NCBI GenBank assembly: GCA_039545275.1
Contig: BCHS01000008.1
Span: 558,001 to 622,000 of the forward strand
Length of the DNA stretch: 64,000 nt
DNA from: Pseudomicrostroma phylloplanum
Taxonomy: Eukaryota; Basidiomycota; Exobasidiomycetes; Microstromatales
Direction: 5' to 3'
Position 1 is the stretch's first letter. The number at the start of each line of letters is the position of its first letter. Position numbers and translations under genes: made by a program. Positions 32,683 to 43,502 of this stretch are shown piece by piece. Below the pieces are notes generated by a model. It made no database searches and was not told the origin of the DNA. It saw nothing but the letters and a program-made list of their open reading frames with translations.

Positions 32683-33223
32683 ATGCGAGCCTCATTCAAC
32701 CTCTTTGCTCTCGTCGCCCTCTTTGTGGCCATCCTCTCCGTCGTCTCTACCTCGGCCCTGACCGTCCCCCGATCGGCCAACGAGACTGCAGTCCCCGCCG
32801 AGGTGCGATCCAACCTCGAGCCCGTTGAGCAAGAGCTCGAGCCCCGAGCTACCCACTCTGGCCGCGCTACCTACGTGAGTAGCACGACACAGAGTCCATC
32901 ATCCGGTCTCTGTGAACAGTATAGCTGACTTTTTGGTATCCTTGTCATCTCTGCGATCACAGTTCTACCCCGGTAAGGGAGCTTGTGGTTGGAACAGCGG
33001 CAGCAACGACTACATCTTCGCCATCTCCGCCCACGCCTGGAACGGCGGCAACAAGTGCGGCAAGTCCGCTAGGATCTGCCACGGATCCAAGTGCGTCACC
33101 GCCAAGCTCGTCGACGAGTGCCCTGGCTGCTCCTCAGGAAGCCTCGACCTCTCCCCCGCTGCCTTCAAGAAGCTGGCATCGCTGAGCACTGGCCAGATCA
33201 GCGTCAAGTGGCACTTCACCTAA
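32683..33223 (+). CDS. Small secreted RlpA-like double-psi beta-barrel protein
   Basis: Two exons, 32683-32874 and 32963-33223, encode 150 residues. The signal peptide is ASFNLFALVALFVAILSVV. A short pro-region with repeated Glu-Pro and Arg (RSNLEPVEQELEPRA) precedes the barrel: SGRATYFYPGKGACGW, ISAHAWNGGNKCGKSARI, CVTAKLVDECPGCSSGSLDL and SPAAFKKLASLSTGQISV. The six conserved cysteines and the LVDECPGC...LDLSPAAF strand are typical of fungal RlpA-like/barwin-related proteins, some of which are secreted by plant-associated fungi. No enzymatic activity can be claimed. The intron splits the motif at Y64. Confidence 0.85.
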
Positions 33224-34288
33224 AGTCATCGAAGCCTTTGCACCTCTGCCAAGCTTCCAGACTCTCTACCGCCGGTCCGAACCCCTGTCCCATCAACACA
33301 CACCCTGAACACCCCGCAAGTCGGATGTTCCATCATTCCTCTGCCCTACCAAGCTGAGCTCATCATGCTCGCTGTTAGACAGGCAACAATGCCCGCCTGG
33401 CCCTAGCGCCGACGGACACCTCAAAAGCTCCGGCACTCTGTATCAACACACTCTCTTTGCTCCACGTTTCCTACCTCACAACCCCACTATCGGCGGCCAA
33501 GTTGTTTCGGCGACTTGACAACCTCATGTATTCTATGGCACGGCTCCTTCGAGTCGATCCTCCACTACCTCTCATGTCGCCCCCCCCCTTTCGTCTTCTG
33601 CGGCCGGCGCGCCCGAGTCACCGCACATGCACATGTATGCTCCTCCTGCATCTGACGACGGGGTCATTGTATCCACAAATAGATCTTCTGCATCATCTAC
33701 ACCTTGAGTGACTTTCGTGTGTGCACCGTTACTGTTCTATTCGACGCGACTCGGCCCTGATTGACCGTCATGGAAAATGTGAGGCAGACTTCATGCGTGG
33801 TCAGTGCTCGCTGTGTTCATGTACACTGGGGCCTGCTGAGCCTTCCTGGCAACTTGCGTTTGGTCTCCCTGTGTCGGAAAGGCTCCAGCGCTATCAACGC
33901 CCAGATCAAAGCCATGCCTGGTATCCTCCCCACGCTGCACCTCGATTCTCACCTGATGAGCTCACTTGCTCATTACACTTGGTCATCTTTCGTACCCAAA
34001 GCTGAGTCCAGGAACCTACTGCGCAATCCTTCGAAACATAACAAGCACCGTCTGCTCAGTCCGTATTAATGCCCTTGCTGTGGCCATCGAGAAGAGGAGA
34101 GGTTGTCGACTTCGATTCCGCTCACCTTCGCTCCGTTCCGACTCCACTCCACACGCGACTGAAATATCTCACGATCGGATATCCACACCGCCTTGGCTTG
34201 TGCCTGAGCTAGTCTCTCCAATCTTCTTGTCATCCTCTATCTCACTTTGGCGGGTCAGATCTACTTGCTTGCTCGCCCTTACACGATC
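33224..34288 (+). other. Intergenic: RlpA-like 3' end and Mgm1 promoter
   Basis: A 1.07-kb stretch between two plus-strand genes. Several short open frames overlap in different phases and none has a recognisable motif. A C-rich run lies near 33571. No gene is supported. Confidence 0.35.
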
Positions 34289-37200
34289 ATGTCTGCCCTC
34301 AGCGGCAGGCTGGCCCGAGGCGGCCCTTCCAGACGTGCCTGGGACGTCCTCACCAGACCAACACCATCAACACAGCGTCTCCTCTCATCCACCCGTTCCA
34401 CGGATCCCTCCCGCCTCGTGATATATCCGATGCTCCGCACCTCTCGGCCTCACCTTAGTGTTGTGATTCAGAGGACGGGCAATAGAACGATGCATGTGAG
34501 GGCGCTCAGCTTTAGCTCTCTAGGGAAGGCGGCGCTTCGCGGGCTGCGTCTGCCAGTGTTCGCCGGGACGGCCGCGTTGGGCACAGCGGCTGGGACGATG
34601 GCTCTGGCCAATCGAACGGCAGATCGTGAGTGTAGACAATTGAAAGGTGATCCAAACCTAGCCGAGACCTGACTTTGTCTCGCGTGCGGCGATTTGCACT
34701 CCTTCAGAGATCACTGGCTTCGTGGGAGGCATCTTCGACTCGGCGTCACAGACGGCCTCAAGCGCCTTTGGTAGCCTTTCAGACATCTCTTCCGAGGCCC
34801 GTGATCGCCTGTCAGATTCTCTCGAAGAGCTCTCATCGGCATCATCCTCGTGGTTCAGCAGCATCTCAAAGGCGTTCGAGGGAACCGGTAGAGAGAAGTC
34901 TGAAGGCGATGCAGGGAACAGCGGTGGCGGAGGAGGCAGCGGCGGTGAAGGTGGGCCGGGNGGTCCAGCTACAGCGGCTGCCCTCAGCGCTGGGGTCTAC
35001 AGTACCGTGAGAGACAGCGATGAAGACGCTCAGGGCCCTTACAAGCCGGCTAACAGCACCGAGGAGCTGATGCTGCTCACTCGCAAGCTTATCGAAGTCC
35101 GCAATATCCTCAAGAGCGTAGACCATGAGAGCGACTCTCTCACGCTGCCCAGCATAGTCGTCATTGGCTCGCAAAGCAGCGGTAAGAGCAGTGTTCTGGA
35201 AGCTATAGTCGGACACGAGTTCCTTCCCAAGGGCTCCAACATGGTCACAAGGCGACCCATCGAGCTCACTCTCATTCACGAGGAGAACAAGTCCGGGCGA
35301 GACCATGTAGTCGAGTATGGAGAGTTCCCTGGTCTGGGGACAGGGAGGATTACAGACTTCTCCCAGATCCAGAAGACGCTCTTCGACCTCAACATGGCAG
35401 TTCCGGCGGAGGAGTGCGTCAGCGATGCGCCCATTGAGCTACGCATCCACAGCCCTCATGTCCCGGATCTCACAATGATCGACCTGCCAGGCTACGTGCA
35501 GATCGCCTCGATGGATCAGCCTGAAGCTTTGCGGGAGAAGATCAGCGGGCTTTGTGACAAGTACATCCAAGAGCCCAATATCATCTTGGCAGTGTGTTCT
35601 GCCGACGTCGACCTTGCCAACTCGCCGGCGCTGCGCGCCAGTCGCAAGGTGGACCCTCTCGGTCTGCGTACCATCGGAGTCATCACGAAGATGGACCTGG
35701 TAGCACCCGAAGACGGTGCGGCGCTGCTGAACAACAACAAGTACCCACTAGCCCTCGGATATGTAGGAGTGGTCTGCAAGAGTGGTCTCTTCACGCGCTT
35801 CAGGTCCAAAGGCCATGACAGCGACGGAGAAGGCAACATCAGCTCGGCAGTATTGAAGCAGGAGGATGACTACTTCAGCGCTCATCGAGAGCATTTCAAG
35901 GCACCCGGTCGTGGTAGAAACGCTGGTGTTGAGCCCATGGTCGGCACGGATACCCTTCGTCGGCGATTGATGTCGGTGCTTGAGGAAAGCATGGGCTCTT
36001 CGCTTCACACCATCTCGAGTGCTGTCCGCATGGAGCTGGAGGAAGCATCCTATCAATTCAAGGTGCAATACAACGACCGAAGCATCACCGCCGAGAGCTA
36101 TGTTGCGGAAACGATGGATGCCCTCAAGCTGCAATTCAAGGAGTTTGCCTCGAGCTTTGGTAAGCCAGAGGTGAGAGCGCTTTTGAAGCAGGCCCTGGAC
36201 GACAAGGTCATGGACATCCTCGCCCAACTCTACTGGACCGACTCGAGGGCGCCGGAGCTGTCGCAACTTGGCGACAACCGCAAGCTTGCACCAGAAGATC
36301 TGGACAGGTACTGGCAGCACAAGCTGGACGCCAGCTCTGGTGCTCTCACCAAGAGCGGCATTGGACGCACGAGTACTCAGCTGGTAGTAGATGCCATCCG
36401 CACACAGGTCGAGCGGCTAGCCCAGACGGAGCCCTTCAACCATCACCCCGAGGCTGCAGAGCGTATCATCACCTTCTCCACTGCCATTCTGAAGGACCGC
36501 TTCGGTCTCACAGCTGACCAAGTGGAGAACTGCGTCAAGCCCTTCAAGTACGAAGTCGAGGTGGAGCCCCAAGACTGGGAAGCTGGCAGGGGCAGGTCTG
36601 TTCAGCTCGTGGAGAGGGAGCTCTCCATGTGCGACGATGCGCTCAATAAGCTCAAGAAGGCCATTGGAGGGAGGAGACTCAAGGGCGCCATGGACTATGT
36701 CTCTGAGCTCGAGGAGCGCGATCGAAGGAGAGCTATGGCCCGTCTGCGCACCATTCAGCAGAGCAGGGAAGAGTCAGAGGGCAGCAGCAGCGATGGCAAG
36801 GGTCATCAGCCTCTCAACGAGCGCGACCTGGACGACGAGTCGGACCCCCTGCGTCCCGACTACAATTCTGCTCTGCTGATCAAGGCCCGCGAAGCTCGTT
36901 TCCTCCAGTCGCGCTCCGACATTCTCCGCCTACGCATCGCAGCTCTCAAAGGTCGACGTTGCAAACTCGGTCCCGACTCAAAGGCCTTTTGCCCCGAAGC
37001 GTTCCTCAACGTCGTCGCTGACAAGCTCACCTACACTGCGGTCATGTTCATCAACATTGAGCTCCTCGCCGAATTTTTCTACCAATTCCCGCGGGAAATT
37101 GACTCTAGACTTGTGTATGACATGGGAAGGGAGGAGTTGGTCAAGTTTGCTAGGGAAAACCCGACGGTGAAAAGACACTTGGATTTGCAGGACAAGAGGG

Positions 37201-37319
37201 ACCGATTGAGCGAGGCGATGGAGAAGCTTAGCTCGCTGCAGTCCCTCTACGAGGAGAAGAACCCGGGCAAGTCTGGAAGGGGCAGTGGAGGAAGAGGGGC
37301 TAGTTGGAAGTTCTTCTAG
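34289..37319 (+). CDS. MGM1: Mitochondrial inner-membrane dynamin-like GTPase Mgm1
   Basis: Two exons (34289-34625, 34708-37319) give 982 residues. The N-terminus is a basic presequence followed by a hydrophobic Ala/Gly-rich segment ([19 protein letters not shown]) suited to inner-membrane insertion and rhomboid processing. The dynamin GTPase motifs are [15 protein letters not shown] (G1, about 266), DLPG (G3, about 370) and TKMDLV (G4, about 437), followed by dynamin middle and assembly regions. OPA1/Mgm1 fuses inner membranes and shapes cristae. A Gly-rich linker at about residues 188-200 contains the only ambiguous base in the window (N at 34961), leaving one residue undetermined. The C-terminus ends with Gly-Arg repeats (SGRGSGGRG). 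Confidence 0.88.
34961..34961. other. Ambiguous base (N) inside the Mgm1 coding sequence
   Basis: The single N lies in a G-rich tract coding a poly-Gly linker. It leaves the frame intact on either side, so it marks uncertain base calling in a GC-rich run and not a gap. Confidence 0.95.
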
Positions 37320-37673
37320 CCCATTGTCAGTCATTCGCCTTCTTCAGTCAGTCAGGATGCGAACTCGTTTTGGCCCCCCCACCGCTTTTCTGTTCCTTGT
37401 TTCCATACCACCATTACTGTACTTTCTTTTGTCTATTGATGATGTTCGACACGTACTACTTCGCAAAGGCCTCTCTGCGTCCATCGGGGTGCCACACTAC
37501 TCTCTTGCTGCGTGTCTGATATCGTTTTGCATTCTCATCGTATCATTACAGGTGGTGCCCAGCCTCAGCGGGCTTGGGAATGTCTACATCGGCTGCTGAA
37601 GCCGTTCCTACTCGTTTGGCGCCGTGGCCAATCTAGCTTCACATAACGAGCGAATACCCCACTTCCCCATGGC
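37320..37673. other. Convergent 3' region between Mgm1 and CSN5
   Basis: Both flanking genes end here. It includes a C-run and a T-rich stretch near 37371-37440. No gene was recognised. Confidence 0.35.
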
Positions 37674-39050
37674 TCAAAGGGGAGGCAAAGGAGCGCCTGT
37701 CCCAGAGCGATTGAAGAGAACGTCCTTGAGCACCTGTGTGAGGAGTCCATGCTGCGCCTCTGCCGAAATCTTGCTTCCGTCGCGTACGACCTTTGCCAGT
37801 GGCGTCTCCTCCTCCCTCTTGCGTGCCTCGGCGACCATCTTGTCCACCTTGGTTGTCGTGGTGGACCTGCCCCCTGCCGCAGACTCGGCAGCGTTACCTC
37901 CAGAAGGAGCAGGAGCTTCGGTGCCCTCCTCGTCGCCCTTGGACTCCTCGCCGTTGCGACCCAGAGGCATCGTCGTGGCGCTCCTAGTCCCTGCGCTCCT
38001 CCTCACCTGTCCCATCTTCGCAGCCAGGTCCCTTACCTGTCCCGTAGCATACTCTCGATTGACCACGAGTGGACTCTGCGAGAGGGTTGCCACCCAGTAC
38101 TTTTCCCATAGCATTCCCAAAACCCTCTCGTCGAGGGATGACTTGAAGTGCTCCACCTTGAGAGGGTAGTAGGCATTGGCGTGCACACCAAAGTCTTCGA
38201 TCTTGGAGAGGGGGATGGACTGGTACTCTGAAGAGGAAGAGGCGTTGGGGGGCTTGTAGTTGGCTGGGTAAGTGCGGAAGGCTCCGATGTCCACTCTTCC
38301 GGCTGAGATTGTGCGGTTGGGGTCGATGACGATGGCTACAAAGGGGTCCTGGAATTGCTGGTTGGTCATCTGCGTGTTCACGTCGATGCCGGAGAGCCAG
38401 CAGCCGTACCCTGGATGGGAGTGGTACCAGCCAATGGCATTCTCTAGGCGTCCGACCTGAGAGAGGAGAGGAAGAGATGGTTGATCACCAGTGTCAGCAC
38501 TGATGTCCAAGGTGAAGCTTGCGTAGCCGCACCCATCTCTACTCACCTGCTTGCTGCTCTCTAGGTACTCGACCATGTACTCGTACGCCTCATTCTGGGC
38601 ATTTACCCTCGTCTCTGTTCCCTGTACAGGCAGTGCGAATGCGTCCATGACGTAGAGTGTCTTGTTGGGTATATCTACTTTACCTTGCATGAGTCCCATG
38701 ATCTCATAGATTCCACCTGAGCGGGCGTGCATGACCATCTTGATCAGGGCGACGGCAGAGATGCGGACCGTGTGGAAGAAGTGAGGACTGGTGGGGAGGT
38801 GCAGGGCGCTAAGGTGAGCCCCCTGGATGCGACAAGGATACCCTCGTGAATACCGATGTGTAGATCTTCCTACTCACTCCTTCTTCCAAGGTGCTGCATT
38901 GAGTGCCTGCTTCTGCTGATCATTGTCAAAGTGGAATATGGCGTCCTTGTTCGGGTCGAGTGTGATCATGTCATTGTTGAGTTCGAATGTCTTTTGTGCG
39001 ATGGTCGACGAGGATGCGGAGGGGTTGGATGGCCCTGCTGCTGCGGACAT
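37674..39050 (-). CDS. CSN5: COP9 signalosome subunit 5 (CSN5/Rri1) JAMM deneddylase
   Basis: Three exons (39050-38878, 38808-38547, 38456-37674) give 405 residues. Exon 1 carries [16 protein letters not shown] and [14 protein letters not shown], typical of CSN5. Exon 2 has [20 protein letters not shown] and the [13 protein letters not shown] strand with the JAMM Glu. Exon 3 completes the metalloprotease motif [16 protein letters not shown] (H157, H159, D170). The enzyme removes Nedd8 from cullins. Intron 2 (38457-38546) is exactly 90 nt and has no stop in frame. The C-terminus is Gly/Glu-rich, ending after [11 protein letters not shown]. Confidence 0.92.
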
Positions 39051-39405
39051 GGTTGATATGTGGTGATGGTGGTGAGCAGGCTATATGCTGTGCCACTGAC
39101 GGTATGGTCGTCGTCGTCGTCGAGTGAGTGAGTGTGCGTGTATGCTGCCTCCCTCCACCCCGCTGCTGCGTGTCTCTTTCCGTCGAGTGTTGCTTTCTTC
39201 GTCAGCGCCAGCCCAGCCGAGGTGCGCCCAGGCCACCCACCCACGCCTTGTGGTCCAGTCTGGTCTAGGCCACCACTCCTTGTTCCACCTCGGCCTACCC
39301 ACGCCTGCGGCCCCTGACGATCATTCTGCATGACTTGATGACTCACGACACCCAGGCACAGTAAGACATCTACCTCTCCTTCCCTGTTCCCCAGCCCCAA
39401 CCCCC
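39051..39405. promoter_or_regulatory. Divergent promoter region between CSN5 and Gup1
   Basis: 355 bp, containing a CGT/GTGA-rich repeat near 39108-39130. A CACGTG lies at about 39419, just inside the Gup1 frame; it would be upstream if the second ATG (39430) were used. No gene was recognised. Confidence 0.4.
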
Positions 39406-41570
39406 ATGCTCCCTACCCACGTGATTCGCATGCCTGCACACAACTCCAGCGCCAGCATCAGCAGCGCAAGCGGCACATCGCGACATGCTCAGAGCGAGAG
39501 CATATCCTATCCTCCTCGCCTGTCATCAACAGGTCACACTAGAGCTCACAGCGAAGCACGATGGCGTAGTGATCCCAGCTCGGGCGACCGGACGGGACTC
39601 TGGAACAGACTCCTGGGAAGGAGAGGAATCGCATCACTCACGGTAGATGTAGCTGCCCCTCCAGCCAAGCCCAAAGCGCCTCGCCAGAGTCTACCGCAGG
39701 CGACGACCGCGGCTGCGAGACTCACTCACCCGGCTCCTTCGGATAGAGCGAGTACAGAGGAGATACCCAAGCCACCTCGCTGGTCCACATGGGAGTTTCG
39801 CTTCTACTTCCTCATCCTAGCCATCTTCCTACCCTACATGATCTGGGTACCTGTTCGCCTCAGTCAATCCTCCGATCGCAACTATCACATGTATCGTGGA
39901 CACCTAGAGCAGGGATGGCTCTTTGGTCGCATGAGAGACGATTCGGACTATCAGTATCGATCATTCAGGGACTATCTCCCGATGCTGGTAGCGATCATGG
40001 TACTCTACCTTGGCCTGTCCTACCTTTCTACAAAGGTAGCGCTGCGGAAACAGTATCGATCTCTCACGTCCAGGGTGAAGCCAAACAGAGTTCTCTTCCT
40101 CCACCTCTTCAGTGCTATCTTCATCTTGGCACTCCACGGGGCGAACTCCATCAAGCTGCTAGCTGTGCTGCTGATCAATTTCACCATGGCGAAGCTACTA
40201 GCGGGTACGCCTTGGCTGGCTCCGGCCGTCTTCTGGGTGTTCAACGTGGGCGCACTAGCAGCTGTGCACTGGAATGACGGCTTTCAGTGGGCAGCATTGG
40301 GCGATGGCAGGTTCGCCTGGCTAGATGACTACAATGGACTATTACCGCGGTGGCAGATCAACTTCAACATCACCATGCTCCGGCTCATCTCCTTCTCCCT
40401 CGACCTACACTGGGCACGAGCTACCTCTTTCAAGCAAGCAGAGGCTGGCCCTCCCGCCGAAGAGGAGGACAATACCAACAACAGGCAGAGAGCGGCCAGG
40501 CCGAGGTTGGCCTCAGAATACAGCCTCAGTCATTACCTAGCATACACATTATACCCGCCGCTCTTCATCGCTGGCCCAATCATCAGCTTCAGCGATTTTG
40601 TCTCACAAGTGAGAAGCGCAGCCGAGAGGAAGTCTGGGCTCTCTGGGATGCTGTACTGACACTCTCTCCTTCTTGTCTCGCAGATTCATAATCCTCCCTC
40701 GATCAGTCGCAAGGCTCTCATCCGCTATGCCGTGCGATTCCTCATCTCCACTTTGACCATGGAGTTCATCCTCCACTTCATCTACGTGAATGCCATCAAA
40801 GACTCGCACGCCTGGAAGGGCGAAACGCCCCTCGAGTTGTCCATGGTAGGCTTCTGGAACCTAATCATCGTCTGGCTCAAGCTCCTCATCCCCTGGAGAT
40901 TCTTCCGCCTGTGGAGTCTGGCAGACGGGGTGGATCCGCCAGAGAATATGATCCGTTGCATGGCAAACAACTACTCTACCCTGGGCTTCTGGCGAAGCTG
41001 GCATAGGAGCTATAACCTCTGGGTTGTGCGGTACATCTACATTCCCGTCGGCGGCTCGAAGAATACCTATGGGATCCCGGCGACCTTGCTGGTGTTCACC
41101 TTTGTGGCACTCTGGCACGACCTGTCTCTCAAGCTCCTCACATGGGGTTGGCTCATCACCCTCTTCATCGTCCCAGAAATCGCCTTCAAATCCTTTCTCC
41201 TCCCCGCCTCCAAGTTCGGGCACCACTGGTGGTATCGACACCTCGCCGCGTGCGGAGGCGTGTTCAATGTGCTCCTGATGATGACGGCCAACTTGATTGG
41301 GTTTGCCATTGGAGCGGACGGGATGAAGTACATGTGGGAGCAGCTGCTCGGGAGCTGGGATGGGGTGAGGTTCATGCTCACTGCGTGCTTTGGACTCTTC
41401 GTGGGCGTGCAGCTCATGTTTGAGTATAGAGAGGAAGAGTTGAGGTGAGTCGCCCTGCCCTTGGTAGGAGAAGGGCGCCCAGCGGTGATGCGAGGGTTGT
41501 CTTTGCTGACACGAGGCCTTCTTCCGTTGCTCTCCCTGTCGACAGAAAGGGCATCTCGAGGAAATGTTGA
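39406..41570 (+). CDS. GUP1: Gup1-type membrane-bound O-acyltransferase (MBOAT)
   Basis: Three exons, 39406-40608, 40684-41444 and a 25-nt final exon 41546-41570, give 662 residues. After a Ser-rich cytosolic N-terminus (about 125 residues), many membrane segments follow, for example FYFLILAIFLPYMIWVPVRL, LPMLVAIMVLYLGLSYL and FLHLFSAIFILALHG. The MBOAT core is present: FWRSWHRSYNLWVVRYIYIP and ALWHD with the catalytic-type His at about 546. Gup1 remodels GPI anchors by adding very-long-chain fatty acid in the ER and is related to Hhat. The tiny last exon adds only the closing basic residues KGISRKC. Alternative start at 39430. Confidence 0.88.
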
Positions 41571-41785
41571 GATGCCAGCGGCACCAGGAGCGGGCTGTAG
41601 AGCCTCTGACTCGTACGGCATCAGCAGCAGTCGCGAGAGTGAGGAGGGTAGTCCCTCGCATCATGTTACATCATCAGCGCACAACTCGTTCATCCGTCTC
41701 GCCCATCGCTTGTCAATACCACTCTGCTTCCAGCTCAAGTACTGCTTTTAGACCGCATGAATTCTCTAGCCAGGTACGGGTACGT

Positions 41786-43006
41786 CTACTTCTTCCCGCC
41801 CACGCCTGCGCCCGTGGCAGCAGCAGCGGCAGCGCCAAGTCCATGCACGACTGGCTCGGGCCTCTTGCTAAAGAGGACCTTCTTGCGCACGATACACACC
41901 ACATCGTAGTACGTTGACGTCTGCCTCTTGCGGGCGCCGGGCATCGTGACGTGCGTGTGCCTCTTTTGAGTAGGGGTGTCGTCTCCTGTTTGCGGGAGGG
42001 AGGGCCGCCCTGCTGCCGCCTTGGTCTCGGTCTTGGAGGTGGGTGTCCTCCCCTCCTCCTCCTCTTCCCCTTCTCCGTGGGGATTCAACCCAGTACGCTC
42101 CTGCAGTGGTGAGCTCATCCCGTACCGTTTGCTCCGCGAAGCAGGGGGAGAAGAAGGAGGTTGCGGGCTGCTGAAATCCAGTGCTGAGCCGCGCATGGGC
42201 GCTAGAGGAGTACTGGAAGGACTGCTTGAAGGAGGTGGTGCCTTGTTGGAGGAAGGGCGGGAGGGCGTGCTTGCTGAAGCGCCATTGGTGAGCTCGACTT
42301 TTGCTCTTTTGATCAAGGGCCCGAGAGAGTTGGAGCTGGAGGCGTCCTGGTCTGGATCGAGGCTGCCGCTCGTCTTGAGTCCGGAGGAGGAGGTGGAAGA
42401 GGAGGCGTGAATCATCCGCTGCACGGTGGGCGAGAGGCTCCTGCCCCGCCCTTGCCCACTTGCACCCTCGTCCTCATCATCGCTATCCGCCAGCAGCGGG
42501 TTGCCAGCCGCCGCCGTAGTCATCTTGAGATCAGGCGAGGAAGGGAGCAAGGTCGGTCTCCCCTCCTCATCGTCCTCCTCCTCCTCCTCCTGCTGTTGCA
42601 CAGTCCTAACCACCTTCCTCCTCCTCTTCTCAAGCACAGCCAACGGTCTCCCCAGCGTCACCAATTTCCCCTCGAGTCGATGGTGCGAGAGGAGCAGCGT
42701 CGGCTTATCTTCCTTGCCCTCTCCCCAGGAGAATTCGCCTACTACTTGACCACCACTTGCTGCTGCCCCTTCGGCAGAGGAGGAGGAGAGTGAGAGGTCA
42801 GACTCGAGGCCTTCCATTTCGAGGGAGCCTTGTAGCTCGATGAGCACTAGCTCGCCATTGGGACAGAGGGCGAGGAGAGGCTTGGGAGCCGAGGTGCGGG
42901 AGGTGGAAGCTACTGATGAGGATGGGGAAGAGGAGGAGCAGCTGCTGCTAGAAAGCACGGGCGGAGCAGGTGGGTTCGAAGGTGTGAGGTAGAGATTGAT
43001 CCGCAT
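41786..43006 (-). CDS. CTF8: Ctf8-like subunit of the Ctf18 clamp loader, with large insert
   Basis: A single frame of 406 residues from the first likely ATG (43006; the frame is open to 43162). The N-terminal part has LALCPNGELVLIELQGSLEM and HHRLEGKLVTLGRPLAVLEK, and the very C-terminal part has YDVVCIVRKKVLFSKRPEPV; both are characteristic of Ctf8. Ctf8 with Dcc1 and Ctf18-RFC loads PCNA and supports cohesion. Ctf8 is usually about 120-135 residues, so this protein is roughly three times longer: about 240 residues of acidic, Ser/Pro-rich sequence separate the two conserved halves. No intron consensus in frame would remove the insert cleanly. Confidence 0.78.
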   Translation of the reverse strand: MRINLYLTPSNPPAPPVLSSSSCSSSSPSSSVASTSRTSAPKPLLALCPNGELVLIELQGSLEMEGLESDLSLSSSSAEGAAASGGQVVGEFSWGEGKEDKPTLLLSHHRLEGKLVTLGRPLAVLEKRRRKVVRTVQQQEEEEEDDEEGRPTLLPSSPDLKMTTAAAGNPLLADSDDEDEGASGQGRGRSLSPTVQRMIHASSSTSSSGLKTSGSLDPDQDASSSNSLGPLIKRAKVELTNGASASTPSRPSSNKAPPPSSSPSSTPLAPMRGSALDFSSPQPPSSPPASRSKRYGMSSPLQERTGLNPHGEGEEEEEGRTPTSKTETKAAAGRPSLPQTGDDTPTQKRHTHVTMPGARKRQTSTYYDVVCIVRKKVLFSKRPEPVVHGLGAAAAAATGAGVGGKK

Positions 43007-43502
43007 CTTGTGCTGCTTGACCGACGACTGCCCAGAGCTGATGAAGTGCAGTGGATGGGGGTTATCGTGCGAGTCAAGAGTATTTGGAGAAAGGCGAGCT
43101 TCAACGAATCGAATCTGGAGAAAGGTTGCTTGCCTCTCGTCCTTAAATTCAGAGTCCAACACCGCGACGCGCCTCGGGTAGATGGACGCGCATCGCCTGC
43201 GCTGACCTCACCTTGATACTAAGTTCTCCCATGCGCTCAGCCAAAAACGAACAGCCTCTATACACACAGGTCACATTGTGATTTGCATGCCATGACATTA
43301 ACCGAGAATCTACCAGAAGGAGAAACAGAGAAGAGTGGGAAAAAGAGGTGGTGATTCTACAAATCGGGAACCGTGATGCAAAAAGATGACAGTAGCATGA
43401 TGATGATGGTGGAGGCAGGAGAACGATCCGAGCCCGAGCCTGGGAAGAGGGAGTCAAAGTGGTGTGTGTATGTATGGCCGCAACAGGCAGACATGACGCT
43501 CC
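43007..43502 (-). other. Intergenic: Ctf8 promoter and m-AAA 3' end
   Basis: 496 bp between two minus-strand genes. It includes a purine-rich stretch about 43310-43450. Nothing else was recognised. Confidence 0.35.

Noticed and set aside
42961..42985. tRNA B-box-like GGTTCGAA
   Set aside because: Lies in the Ctf8 coding sequence, with no A-box or cloverleaf around it.
43007..43162. Upstream start of Ctf8 (ATG 43162)
   Set aside because: Adds 52 residues without conservation; family proteins begin near the 43006 ATG.
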